Of a DNA stretch of 64,000 nucleotides, positions 26,563-38,762 are shown piece by piece. The translations under genes were made by a program, and so were the position numbers. Each line of letters starts with the position of its first letter. Within the stretch, counting starts at the first letter, position 1. Where the stretch lies: assembly GCA_023055355.1 (NCBI GenBank), contig JALJCS010000001.1, positions 102,781,381-102,845,380 of the forward strand, in the 5' to 3' direction. The notes beneath the pieces are model-generated. The model searched no databases, was not told the DNA's origin, and saw only the letters and a list, made by a program, of their open reading frames with translations. Origin of the DNA: Agelaius tricolor. Lineage: Eukaryota > Chordata > Aves > Passeriformes > Icteridae.

Positions 26563-29500
26563 ACGATAAAACTTATGATTATCACTCATCATGCTTTTAT
26601 TGCCTATAGTCATTGTCTGGGTTTGGTTCCTGTATTGATGACTTGTAGTTATATTTGCTGTGCTTTCATTTAGTGGAATTTTTATAAGCTACCAGTCAGT
26701 GTAAGGTGTTAAAATCATCACTTTCTTAATATTGTGGATCCCTGTGGTCGTATGTCTACCTACTAAATAATTTGCATTAGTTTTCTAATATTCAAAGTTA
26801 CATCTCCAGAAAATTTAAAAAGATCTGGATACTGATATGTAATCGTTCATATTGCTAACCTGTTAGTCTGGATTCTTATAGATTTAACCCAGGAGAACCA
26901 GCAAAATGACTAAATTATCATAATAGCTAGCATGTCTGGGAATGCTTTAAAGGGTAACATGTTGGAAGCTGTTCCAAGCTGGCTGGTTGGATGTCACCAA
27001 CGTGTTTTGGAGAGAGGAGAGTTTGTTTGTGCAGACACAAACTGCACCATGTCTGTTGGCTTTGGGAATGAACCACAGAAGCCATTTCATCTTATATAAC
27101 ACTTGCAGCCTGATATGTCATTCCTGCTCATGTCCATGAAACTTTGAATAGAGTTCTGCAGCTTGTAGTGGGACTTCCTCTCTTTTATCTGCACAGTTTT
27201 GCAAAATGAAACTTTCTGAAAAGTTCAATTGAATAAAGCACTGCTTAAGCATTTGAATTTATGTAGGAATATTTGTTAAAGTCCTACAAAACTTAGCAGA
27301 GCATTATAGCTTCTTACAACGGTAGGGATGATCTTATAAAATAAATTAATTTTAAATCCCATTCAGAATGTACCAAGAGCCATAAACAGAATATTTTGTC
27401 TTTTTTGCTTTATAATTACCTTATATAACAATTTAATATGAGATTTTATAAAGTCCTTTACAGAGAACACATCCTCATTTTTTTATGCCCTTTTTCTTTA
27501 GAACATTTTTTCATTTGTTTATCATTCTGTATTTTAATAAAAAAGCAGAAAAAAGTATGCAAAATATAACACATTGAGCTCCTTTCAAGCACAAACAGAT
27601 CATTTACTCTTGAATTAGTGGAAAAATGCCTTATGTCAGCATATTTGATTTTGAGTTTATATGAATTTGAGTCATTTAGCTAAAGTCTAGACTCAAAATG
27701 ACTCTTTTTTCCTGTCATCTGGTTTTAATTGGGCCATAATTTTATGTATTCACAGGATGACTGATATGTTACTAGTATTTTAGCAAAAAAATGTATGTGG
27801 AGAGTAAAATACATAATTTTTTTCTCTCACTTCCTATATCCTTTCCTCAAAGACTTAAAGAACTATTTAGCACTTTGGGAGCCATTCCTTTCCTCTTCTG
27901 TTTCCCAGACTAATTTCCAAAATGAGGGGAGGAAGTTCCCCTTATCTCTTTTCAAACTTAATCGTGGCCTTGTGGGATAAGTCATCAAAATGGGAAGCAT
28001 GAAAAAAATTGTGAAAGGTAATGCCTCCAGGGCTTCTGTGGATGCTCACTTCAACCAACAAAGATTTGGGAACGCATTGGGAGGTCATATATGTTAGTCT
28101 TTTAAAATCCATGCCTAAATTCAAATGGACGTAGTGAAAATGCAGAGGAGCTGCAGCGTTTCCCCCTCTCAAGAAGCAGCCATGTTCCAGGTCAGCAGCC
28201 ATGTTGACACCAGCTGTTCCTGCCGTGCCTGAGCCCTCCTCGCTCCCCTTAAGGAGGGCAGTGTTCCTGTCTGTGTCTAGTCAGTGCTCAGATATCTGTA
28301 TTCATCCAGGCAGCTATTCCTCTGTTCCTCATCCCCGTCACAACACTCAATGTACAGCCAAGACACTGATTTTATGGTGCCTGTTATAACAGGATATGCT
28401 AAACATATACTGAAAGCATTCATAATTCCTACCAGAAAAATAGACATATATCATGATCTATCTAAATAACAGTAAAAACATTATAGCTATAGCTAAATTC
28501 TAAACAGTAATAATAAAGAATAAATAAGCGTGTAAGATGATTTTTTTGTCATCTCTTTTATTTTTCTCTGAAATGAAGATCAGGACACATTTTCAACATG
28601 AAATCTGCAAGCATAAGCACTTGGTACTTCATTGCTACTTAATGAAAAGTAAGATTCCAAGTAATAATAGCAACAAAAAAACTCCTAGAGTTGAGGGTTC
28701 AAAAAAAAAAGCAATTAACAAAAACAGACGTCATGGAAAGCATACTATCAAAATGTTGCTCTTTTTTTTGTCAGAATTAAGGTGGACTTTCTGCAGTACT
28801 CACACAAACTAAACCCAGTCTGTGGTCCAAGAGATTAAATGTTGTCATTCTTAATTTTTCACCAAAAATGAGTTGCCCAAATAATTAGGGAAACAAATAC
28901 TGTTAAAATGTGGTTGCAGAATTTACTCTGTATCTGTTCTTTTATTCCTTTATATTTATTTAATAATTTATTCTGAAACTAGACCTGCTTTCCATTGTCT
29001 TTCTAAAGGCTCAGTGAAAGCTGTGTCACTGCCAACTGCTGCTGCACCTGATGTTTTATTTTTGCAGCTCTCCCCAAAAACCTTGAGACATGAGCTTGTT
29101 CATGAGGCAAGCTTTTGCTACTAACCTAATGTAAAATAGCCAGTGGTGCCATTTAGTGGACATAAGATTGCTTCTTTAACCACTGCACATGGTTAAAATT
29201 TGCAATGATGTTAACTGGGGTTCAATGTATATATTAACAGGAGGCTGGAGGCCTCATTGGATTCCTTTCTGCTATATTCAAAATCACCATAGGTGTTATT
29301 TATACCACTTCTGTTCTTAGGGCATTTGCCAAGAAAGAAAAGTCAGTCCAACACAGTTGTCATCTAAAAATAAACACCAATGAGATCTTCTTCCTGTGGG
29401 CTGTAAGGTCATTCTGTAACTCAGCATGGTTCATTGATCTCTTCTACCCCCTGTGCCTGTCCAGATTTATTGGAAATCTGTTCAAAGGAGAATATATCTT

Positions 29501-31149
29501 ACCGCTTGCTACTCTAAGAACTGCTGCTAAACGCTGAGTAAAAGATTCTTTTCTATTCTCTTTATTCCTTGTCCTTAGAGACAGAACCAAGGAAAATCTT
29601 CCCAAGTCTCTCAGACATCAGCTGCAAACAGATGAGCTGGGAATACAGGTTGAATACCTTCTGCAGCTCTTCCTTTGGACAAGTTCACTAAGGTCAGGAA
29701 ACACCTTGGGAGCAATTCATGTCAGTGTGAGTGTCTGTATTGCTTCTGTCATTAGCATGAAGAGCCTCAAAGTAATCTAAGTCAATGATCTGATTACTAA
29801 TAAAGAGCAGCAGCACATGGTCAGATGTGTATTTTGTATTTCCCTTCCTTTTAATATTCACAGTATTAAACAGTACTGTGGAGAGAGAAATCTTGCTACT
29901 AGCATGAGTAGCAAGGTATATATATATAGGTATATCTATATATCTATATACTTCCCATCAACCTAATCACATCATGCATTTCATGCAGTCCAAGCATTCA
30001 TGTAAAACATATGTAACTCATTAGAAAAAATGGAGTTTCATCCACATTCACTTCAGGTTATGTTCCCTCTTCACTGTAAATCCTGAAACAAATGGGAAAA
30101 CGTGAACACATGTGCCGGGAGTTTTACTAGGAGCTCAACAGCTGGTATATAATCACAGAGGTTTGATTAATTTGTTGTTCTTTATCTTTTTTCTTTCTTT
30201 AAAATAAAGGTTCTTAGCAAGACTAATGCATATGCACTCAAGCCAGCAGTATGTGAGTGATGTGAATTGATAAAATGGTTTATGAGCAGTAGGATCCTGG
30301 GGTCTGTGGAGCTCCACTGAAACAAACGGCTCACCTTTGGGGTAACCCTAGAAAATGGTGTGCAGAAAGGGAGAGAGGCTTAGGGCATCAAGAAAAAGAA
30401 AGATGAAGCTCTTGAATTCCTTTGATTCCTGCTACAGAGGCACATCTGACAAAACAAATTTGTGTCAGGCTTTTTGCAAAGTATTATCTTCTGCTTTCCC
30501 CTACTGCTGGGCCAGGCAGCTGCATGCCCCTTCCCCATCTGTGCCTCGTTCATCTCCTCCCTCTCTTCTATGATTTTCTTTATCTCGAACATTCACCAGA
30601 TTTTGGCCTGATGTCTTTGCTTCCAATCATATAATGGTGGAATAGAAAGGCTTTGTTCTGAGTCCTAATAAATTAATACTCTTACTCACCCAGTAAATTT
30701 AAGAGGATACTCTCTTTAAACCATTATCTGATGTGTATAATATTAACAGTATTTTTTTTTCTACCTCATCTTTCTTCTTCATCCCAAAGGTGAAGTGGTG
30801 TTGAAGAGGCAAAAGAGCTCAGAAAAGGAATATTTCTCTTTGACTAGACATTCAAACAGCTCCATATCTATCAACCCCTCTCATTCTCCGCACATCTCTG
30901 CCTTCATTACTCCTTTAGCCTCCACCCACCAGATTCCTTTGTTCTCTTTCCTCAAACAAACATGCAGTGCATATAGTGAACCTTAACTAAATGAGTACAG
31001 TGGCATTTGCAGAGTGATTTTAAGGCCAAGGGTGAAAGGTGGTGTTTTGGCCCAAGAGAATGGCATGCAAGAAACTCAGCAGTCATACTTGAGCACTGCT
31101 ACTTGGCAGATGTTCTCTGTGAACTTATCTTAGAAAAATTTAATGTCCT
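26563..31149. other. Intergenic or intronic DNA, no gene seen
   Basis: Mostly unique-looking and AT-rich, with somewhat GC-richer stretches at 28,010-28,270 and 30,300-30,620 that I cannot assign. A TA/TATATC tract lies at about 29,915-29,952. The short frames (60-91 codons) have no recognisable domain. Confidence 0.5.
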
Positions 31150-31154
31150 TTGCT

Positions 31155-31193
31155 TGCTATCACTGCTGGAAAGGACACAGTAGTAACAGCTGC
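31155..31193 (+). pseudogene. Possible remnant of a retroviral zinc knuckle (gag NC)
   Basis: One frame reads C-Y-H-C-W-K-G-H-S-S-N-S-C, a CX2CX3HX4C pattern. That is one residue short of the canonical CX2CX4HX4C nucleocapsid knuckle, but it keeps the Gly-His pair and the aromatic residue. It lies about 150-190 bp before the reverse-transcriptase remnant on the same strand, the expected side, although a protease segment would have to be missing. A chance match is possible. Confidence 0.3.
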
Positions 31194-31344
31194 CATATCA
31201 ATAACAAAATCTTACAAAAGAGAGAGAGTGATCACCACAGAGCCTAGCCTGACCACAGCTGTGACACCCGACCACTCCCTCTGAAAGTGGCATTACCCAA
31301 ACCCTCCCTCCCACTCAGAACTGGAACCACCCCACTGCTCCCTC

Positions 31345-32305
31345 TGCTATGCTTATTCCAAGGGAAGGTAGCAGCTGGTACCCTTTAATAGTCCTACATG
31401 TCCTGTGCATATGTCCAGTGGGGAATGGAGACTGACAGTGGGCTGCTGCAGCCTGAACAAAGTCACACCATCACTGGGTGCTGCTGTGCCAGACATGCTG
31501 GAACTTCAGTATGAACTGGTGTCCAAGGCAGCAAAATGTCATTGCTAATGCATTTTTCTCCATTTCTTCAGCAGCAGAATGCAGGCCACGGTTCATGTTC
31601 ACCTAGAGGGGCATCCAGTACACCTGGAACCAACTGCTCCAGAGGTGAAAGTACAGCCCCAGTATTTGCCAGAGTCTGACTGCACTGGAAAATGGAGAGG
31701 CTCCATAACACTTGCAATATATTGATGATGTCATCATGTGGGGCAACACAGCAGAGGAAATTTTTTAGAAAAGAGAGAAGACAATCCAAATCCTCCTGTA
31801 GGCCAGTTTTGCCATAAAGCAAAGTAAGGTCAAGGGATCTGCCCAGGAAATTCAATTTTTAGGAGCAAAATGGCAAGATGGACATCGTCATATTCCAATG
31901 GATTTGGTAAAAAAAAAATAGCAGCTATGTCCCCACCAACTAGCAGGAAGAAAACACAGGGGTTTTTTTAGGTACTGTGGGTTTACACAGAGATACATAT
32001 TCTAGATTACAGTTAGACTGTAAACTGTCTCTATCAAATGACAGGGAAGGAGAATGATTTCAAGTGGGATCCTGGACAACAACGTGTTTTTGAAAAAATT
32101 GAACAGGAGATTGCTCATTCATTACTTGGGCTAGTAAAGCCAGGATAAGACATGAAAAATATGTTCTATACTACATCCAGTGTTCTATACTACATCTAGT
32201 GGACTTCCTGAAGTCTCTGGCAAAAAATTCATGGGGAGATTCGAGAACAACTCCTGGGGTCATCTGAATTGAGATTTCAAGGATGTTACAGCTGACTTAC
32301 AGTAC
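31345..32305 (+). pseudogene. ERV pol remnant: reverse transcriptase up to the RNase H boundary
   Basis: Ordered retroviral reverse-transcriptase blocks are visible on the plus strand: FNSP (about 31384), EWRLTV (about 31421-31438), LNKVTP (about 31453), CRPRF, GIQYTWN, the catalytic YIDD at 31718-31729, FAIK, QFLGAKWQDG (31850-31880 region), then AMSPPTS (about 31925) and NDFKWDP-type connection sequence to about 32305. From 31574 to about 31905 there is one frame with five stops (31604, 31646, 31706, 31766, 31799). Frame changes occur near 31535-31575 and at the A9 run near 31910. A 19-bp tandem duplication (GTTCTATACTACATC...) lies at about 32163-32201. The catalytic motif survives but the gene is clearly dead. 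No env, integrase or matching LTR pair is attached. Old germline copy; the exact ERV class is uncertain. Confidence 0.88.
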
Positions 32306-32335
32306 TCAAACTCCACCCAACCCTCAGCTGAATAA

Positions 32336-32773
32336 TGTGGTTTAGGAATTGTACTCCCCAATTCAGTGCTCCCACTAAGACTCTCCAAACCACACACCAC
32401 TCTCTTTTGCTTCCCCACTTTCCTCTCCCCTTCACTGCTGTGATGCGATGGAGAGGGGAATTGGAGACGGAAAGGGCAAAGATCAAGGGTTGAGATAAAA
32501 ACAATTTACTGGAAACAGCAAAGAATAAGAAAACAAACAGTATCAATGCAAATGACAGAGGGTACAAGAAAATAAATTATTCACACAAAAAAAATCCCAA
32601 TAACTGACAGTACCAGACAGTTCCCTCCACCATGTTTACTCAACTAGAAGAGAGGTCCTTTCACCCACCCCTGGAAAAGATGTGAGGAGATATAGAATAA
32701 CCCCTGTGTCCTAGGCATGCCCCATCCCACCTACTGCATAAAATTAACCTTGTCCTGGCCAGAACCAGGAACA
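32336..32773 (-). mobile_element. ERV long terminal repeat, minus orientation
   Basis: On the minus strand the element begins TGTTCCTGGTTCTGGCCAGG (from 32773) and ends CCTAAACCACA (at 32336), giving TG...CA ends and 438 bp. Internal marks include GGTTAATTTTATGCAGTAGG in U3, CTTGTACCCTCTG, and GTTTTTATCTCAACCC near the R/U5 part, as in a widespread avian LTR superfamily. Its U5 half aligns by eye with the fragment at 57468-57717. It lies 30 bp after the pol remnant but in the opposite orientation, so it is a separate insertion or the product of a rearrangement. No clear target-site duplication was found. The 93-codon minus frame across it is not a gene. Confidence 0.82.
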
Positions 32774-35700
32774 GAGGCACTGCAGCCACTTCTGTAGTTA
32801 TTAATCACTTCACAAATGTAGGAAGAAAATAAACCAATATTATTGTTTTTCCCAAAGGTGCATTATTTTGTCTCTCCTTACATATACAAATAAAATTAGA
32901 CCCAAATTTCTCAGGATTATATTCTTTCATTTAAAAATCATGTGTGAAAGAAAAAGGCCACCTGCAAAAGACGCTGAGGGTCTGTAACAGTTTTGCAGTT
33001 AATGCATTTATCCAGACATGACTGAACTTTATGCCCTCCCCAAGCTCTTCCCATCTGCTCAGCGAAACATAGGCTAAGAAAACATGTCACTGCTGTAAAT
33101 TGATCTTGAACTTTCTTGCCTCACATTTATGTCTTCTAAAAATCCTTAAAGCTGTAACTAGAGCAGTGATATACCCAGGTAAGAAATAACACTGAGTTAG
33201 GCAGCCAAAATCTGGCCATTTTCTCTTTAGTGTGAAACTGGTGTCATTTCACTGAAGATAAAGGTGTAGGTCCTGATTTATTTGTCCAAGAGCATTTCTA
33301 ATTTATGGCCTTAGTAGATTGGCTCATGTTCTCTTTCGGCTTAAGTAAATAAGTAACATATAGTATCCTCCAAACCAATGCAATTGGGGCAGGTCTAAGT
33401 GCTACACTTTGCTTCTGAGTACAGAAAATACAAGTTTATTGTGCATGAAGGATCTTTTATTTTATCAAGATTGCTGAAAAGATAAAGGGAACTAAATATA
33501 CCCACACAAAAATTACCTCCAGAAGCACATTTAAATAAGACTTACAGAAGACAGTTAGAGGGGAAGAGCAAGAGCAGAAAGTGTCTGCTCTGATTTACTG
33601 TAAATCTCTCCCTGGGTGATTTTGATGACTCAAGACCTGAGAAGCTTAGAAAAATATATATGACAGAGTCAGATGCTGTTAACTCTATGAATACAAACAA
33701 TAAATACTGTATCCCTCACTACTAAAGAAAATCATAGTATCTTGAGCTCTGAAAGAATAACAACAGCACCATAAGAATATCTTATTTCATAAGCATTTGC
33801 AATTAAGAATCAAAAGGAGAAAAGGAAATGCCCCAAGTCTCTTTTTTTAATAGACTTTATATTTATGAATAACAAAATTAACAGTCATGCCTCAGTTCAA
33901 ATGGTACTAGAAATATTATTTAGCTATCAGGAAAATGACTGAAATATTTTAACATAGCAAAAATTTCCACAGTACAATTTGTTATTCTACAAAAAGCAGT
34001 AAGTCTTTAGCTGCTGTAATTGCCTTGCTGTACTTGTATATCTCAATACATATTTAAAAAATAAAAAAACCAAAAAAACAGTCCTATTTCTCTCTGCTGT
34101 TCTCAATTCATATTTAAACCTGTCCATTTCTAGACACAAATATAGATCTTAAAGAACATTTATGTGATAAATGTAAAAATTGGACAAAATTCTGCCAATG
34201 TTTAACTGTGATTGAATCTGCCTGATCCAAATCCCTTTGATAAATTTTGACCAAATCATTCTCACAAACATTCTGGTTTTTAAGCTATTTGGACTTGGTT
34301 CATTTTCTTTGCTGTTTCTGAGAAAGGTGAAGCTTTCAGTAAAATCAAAAAGTCTTTTTCCATAGATGAATATAGTCTCTTTTAAATAGCACAAAGAAAA
34401 CATTTTAAATTAAATTTTTAGATTAAAAAATAATTTAAAATCTGTGGTAGTGTTCTTCACCTAATATCTGTTATTCAGAAGACCTTTTTTTTTGCTGCCC
34501 TACCTTGCCTTGGTACTGGTTGTCTAGTGATGATTTTGGGGATGTTACTTTGGGCTATCTGCTCAATAGTAAATTAAAACTGCCCAGAATCATTTTCTGC
34601 CAAGGAAGCCTACTAGAATAAACCATATCTTACTATTTATTCTTTTAACTGCCAAAAAATGCAAGACCTCTTGACTAATGGATCAAAGCCTGTGCTGACT
34701 CCTGAACTGTGAGTGAGATAGGTTTGAAACCAGATTGTCCTTTGTAATAGAATATTGAGTTTTACTGTTATGTTGGAGCCCTGTTTAGTTTATCTGTTTA
34801 GGTGTAGCTTTTACCTCTTTCTTCTACAGTTTCCCCATCTGCAAGGAGAGGAACATGATGCCTGCTTCTCCTAACCCACACTTTGCAATCTCTAAAGGAA
34901 AGCATTAGCTACGTCTCTTAATAAAGAAAATGAACTGTTAGAAGATACAATACAGACTTACTCCACTTCTAATCACTGTAAATCTCCCAATCTGACATCC
35001 ACAGAAACCCCTTTGTGTCATTGCTTACTCTAAAATGAAAATATGCTGACGGAGCCGTAGCATTGACTTTCTATAATGTCTTTTAAATGTGTTCTGAAGA
35101 ATTTTTGAGATAAAATCCCAAGAAATATAAGGTAAAAGTGCTGGAATTTTTCTCATAGTTTTAAATATTATTTTTATTATTAAAATTGAAGTTACTACAT
35201 ATTTAATGTTACCTAACATACTGAATATAGAAGCTTCAATTCAGCAATGTGTTCTTGCCACTGGCTTGTAAGGTGACCTGTTTAAGTTAAGAAAGCTTAA
35301 CAGGAGTTATAGAAGGCAACCATTTTGCAATCAGTGTCATGGGGATGTAGGGCTATATATTTCTTTTAAAGCTTCAATGTGCAATCTCTATTGTCTATAA
35401 AAGACAGCTACTAGCACTGTGTCTTGTTTGGTTTGCCTTCTAAGGAGCGGTATTTCAGTGAATGTTTGTGTTCTCGTGAATAGGAGAACAGATTTTTCTC
35501 AGAGAAATGGAAAATGTTATGCAAAATAATGTCTGAGGCATTTCTCACAAATTTTAGAAGTCAAAGTTGAGAATTAATGAATGCCTTGAGTTGAGCGAAT
35601 AAGGAGAGATTATGTGGAAGTTGAGAACTGCTTTGGTTTGCTGGTAATTTCCTGATGTTCAAATAATTTCCTTTAATATAGAAACTATAACTTTTTCTTA

Positions 35701-37276
35701 TTATAATTTTTTATCATTCCTTTCACCCAGAGTCTTTGGTCCATAATTATGAAACCAACCAAACAAAAAATCCCAGTGTCTGTTTATTTTCTCTGAGTGT
35801 TTATAGTGTAAGGTCCTGATCTTACATGTGTGAATAATTTTAAGTGGATGAGCAGAATTAAAATGTTTGCAGAAGTATTTATAGGAATAAGGCTTAAATC
35901 CAGTTGGTATTCACTGCTTGTGCTCCTCTCTGACACAGGACTTGCGTTCGTTGCTTCAGATTTCTTAGTTCTTGAGAAACTGTTCCCAAGTTAGACCATG
36001 TAGTTAGTGTTGGTAGATAGAAAGTAAAAGTTTAGTTCCTTAGAAAGGACAAGAGACCTGACATGTGCCGTCAAGGACATTTTCTACCTGTATTAGTAAA
36101 GAAGGCAGGTAAAAGTCTCAGGTAAAACAGCTTTCCCTTCCATATCTACACAGACACCATGGTTAGGTGCCAAGGAACAAAACTCCATGGGAATTAATTT
36201 TATATAGTATTTAAGATAAAGATTTTGGTCTCCTAATCTTCTAGAAATACTATGAAAACAGACATGTTAGACAGTCTTGAGCCTGAGATATATATGGTGG
36301 AAGAAGAAAGGCATTGTCAACCACAGTGGACTTTCACTTAACAGCTCCCTGCTCTTTCCCTTTCCTGGCACTCCAGTCTGCAGGAGACAGGGGAGAAGCA
36401 ATAGCCCTGAGACAAGGCACGCTGGGGGTGAAGTCCCTAAGAGCAGCTATGTGAGCTACCTTGTCTACTTCTAGAAGGGCAGAAGGACAGAGGGAAGAGC
36501 ATGGAGTATAGTGTGGGAAAAGGGAGAAAGTGGTAACAAATTGCCTGCCTGCAAAGATGATAGACTCCTAATGAGCCTTTTGTCTGTCTTTTAATTCCCT
36601 AGGTACTAGATGCATGTGGTGGTGTGCTAATCTTGAGCATCTCTGGACCTTTCTTGCCATGCAAACTGTTGATAGGCTGACATCTGCACTGCAAACCCAC
36701 TGCGTGAGAGGGTTCTCTCACCTGGCCCCCCAAACCCAGTCAGTGCTCTCTGTGATGGATGAAGCTCAGTGTGTTTACATTTAGGGATGCCTGAAGGTTT
36801 TCCCTTCCCCAGGAAAGCCAGGGCTACTTTGAGGAGCTTGGATCATGAGCACTTTTTCAGATATTCCCACAGAAGGAAGTAAACATATGACTAATAACAA
36901 ATGGCCTTGTTAATAGCATGGTTCTGGCAAGGATGTCTGTGAGAAATACAGTACCAAAAGTTAAGTTGCCTTGAACTGTGTCAGGAAACAAGAATTCAGG
37001 GTGAAAAAACATATTTTCAAATTCAGACACTGCCAGGTTATTTATGACACTACCATCTTCAGTCAACTTCTTCAAAGACATCCAGGGGCCACACATGGCT
37101 CAAAAGAAGCCTCTCCCCCCCAAAAAAAAAAAACTGACAATCTCACCCATTCTTCCTGATATTTAAATATCCATCTTCCTTAAATTGGAAACAGTTCTCA
37201 ACACCAACTCAGGTGTGGGCAGGGCTAGCTGGAGTCTGAAGAGCAGCATCAGTATCCTGCAATAAGCTGGATGATT
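32774..37276. other. Intergenic or intronic DNA, no gene seen
   Basis: Unique-looking and mostly AT-rich. It includes a possible non-coding exon at 33063-33178 (listed separately). Frames at 34149-34403, 35025-35219, 36277-36474 and 36857-37096 have no recognisable domain. A moderately GC-rich patch at 36,600-36,840 is unassigned. Confidence 0.5.
33063..33178 (+). other. Possible non-coding exon
   Basis: A pyrimidine-rich 3' splice-site-like stretch (CCCTCCCCAAGCTCTTCCCATCTGCTCAG, ending 33062 and split here only for description) precedes 116 bp that end in CCCAG|GTAAGA, a near-consensus 5' splice site. All three plus-strand frames contain stops, so any transcript would be non-coding. Chance pairs of this quality are expected in 64 kb. 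Confidence 0.2.
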
Positions 37277-37790
37277 CTACACTGGATCTGGCTGGGATAG
37301 AGCTAACTTTTACCCAAGCAGCCTATATGATGCTGGTTTCAGATTTGTAACTAACACACTGGTGATAATAAATCAGTATTTTGGCTGCTGCTGAGCAATG
37401 TATGTGCAGCATCAAGGCTTCCTCTTTATCTCATTCTGCCCTCTGCAGAGGGTAGGCTGGGTCTGGGCAAGAATCTGGGAGGAAACACAGCTGCTACAGC
37501 TGACCTTAACTGGCCAAAGTGGTAATTTATACCATATAGTGTCGTGCTCATCAATAAAACAGTGCTTGCAGACTTGTCTGAACATTGGTCTGCTTATGGG
37601 GGTGGTGAGTGATTGCCTCTGCATCTCTTGCATGGGGTTTTTTTTCCCCTCTTTCCTTAATTTATTAAAATTTCTCATAACGCCACAAGTTTTCTCTCTT
37701 TTGCTCTTACTTTCTCCCTAGGGACAGGGAGACAGATTGAGCATGTGGCTATATTGGTGCTTAGATACTGTCCAGGATGAAACAACCACA
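37277..37790 (+). mobile_element. Solo ERV long terminal repeat, plus orientation
   Basis: Near its start the segment has GGCTGGGATAGAGCTAAC, followed by a GGATTTGTAAC-type stretch, GCTGCTGAGCAATG, AAGGCTTCCTCTTTATCTC, GAGGGTAGGCTGGG, GGGAGGAAACACAGCTG, CCATATAGTGTCGTGCTCATC (a TATA-proximal block), then ATTAAAATTTCTCATAAC and AAGTTTTCTCTCTTTTGCTC, ending AAACAACCACA. This is the block order of a common avian LTR, with internal deletions after the promoter region. No primer-binding site or internal ERV sequence follows (GGTCCCACG...), so it is a solitary LTR left by recombination. Its 5' edge is set only approximately. Confidence 0.82.
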
Positions 37791-38723
37791 GGTCCCACGA
37801 CATTTGCTTACACTTACAGTCTTTTTGGCCTGGAGGGACATAGGTTTTTTCTGCTTGCTCTATGCCATACCCCTGGTCTTGTGTGGCATGCCAAAGCTCT
37901 GACTCAGAGATGTGAAAAGAGAAAGAAAAATTAATCCTCCAGGATCACTGTGAGAATGTGGCATAGTCTCAAGAATATTTAGTTAGATAAACATCTATTT
38001 TTCTTTTCTCCATCTTGTTGTTTATATGTCTTTACACACTGACTGTGAGTGCCATTTCTGGGCTCTGAAGGTCAGTGGGGGATCTATATTCTCATGTGAT
38101 ATCTGCTGGTAAGGCAAAAGAGGGCTGCTTTATACACTGCAGCACTTAACATCCATTTCACTGGAATAATTTGGATCAGTGGCCTTTCTCAGACACTGCA
38201 TGCAATTTTTACTCTCTGGTTCATTCCACTTGTTTGTACTCTTCCACCATCACTGTGTGCTGCTCAGCACAGCACCTGCTAGGCTACTAAAAGCCTGGAG
38301 TCAGCATCTGTCAGTTTGTGCTGTCAAATTTTCCTTTTACTCCTTCTGACTGGTGCTGTGGAAGCAAATACTGCAGCCTCACTACTCTTGTTTGCCAGGC
38401 AGCTGTAGCCTTCCCGGATTCCAGAGGATGAATCCATTACTAATATTTATCAGTCCTCAGCTATCTGATCTTCCTGTTACTTATACTAATAGAATATGGC
38501 TCAGAGATGGTAGTCCCTACAGCACCATCACACTGTGGTTTAGCTTCAAGGAAATGTGATTCTGCATCACACTAACACAGCTGGACACTGCTTAAGCCCT
38601 GTGACACCCATCAGAGAGAGCAGGATTGAGCTTTCCTTTTTTTTTTTTTTAAATGTGTTAACCTCCAATAAACTGTTTCCACAGCAATTCCTTTGCTCTA
38701 TCTGGAAAAGAATATAATCCCAC

Positions 38724-38724
<1 letters not shown>
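37791..38724. other. Flank of solo LTR, no gene seen
   Basis: Moderate GC, unassigned. It ends with a T14 run (38637-38650), an AATAAA (about 38667-38672) and then the A35 run. I cannot match the body to any gene. Confidence 0.45.

Positions 38725-38759
<35 letters not shown>
38725..38759 (+). repeat. Poly(A) run of 35
   Basis: Thirty-five uninterrupted A residues, about 55 bp after an AATAAA. It could be a retroposition tail or a mononucleotide microsatellite. No target-site duplication was recognised on either side. Confidence 0.95.
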
Positions 38760-38762
<3 letters not shown>

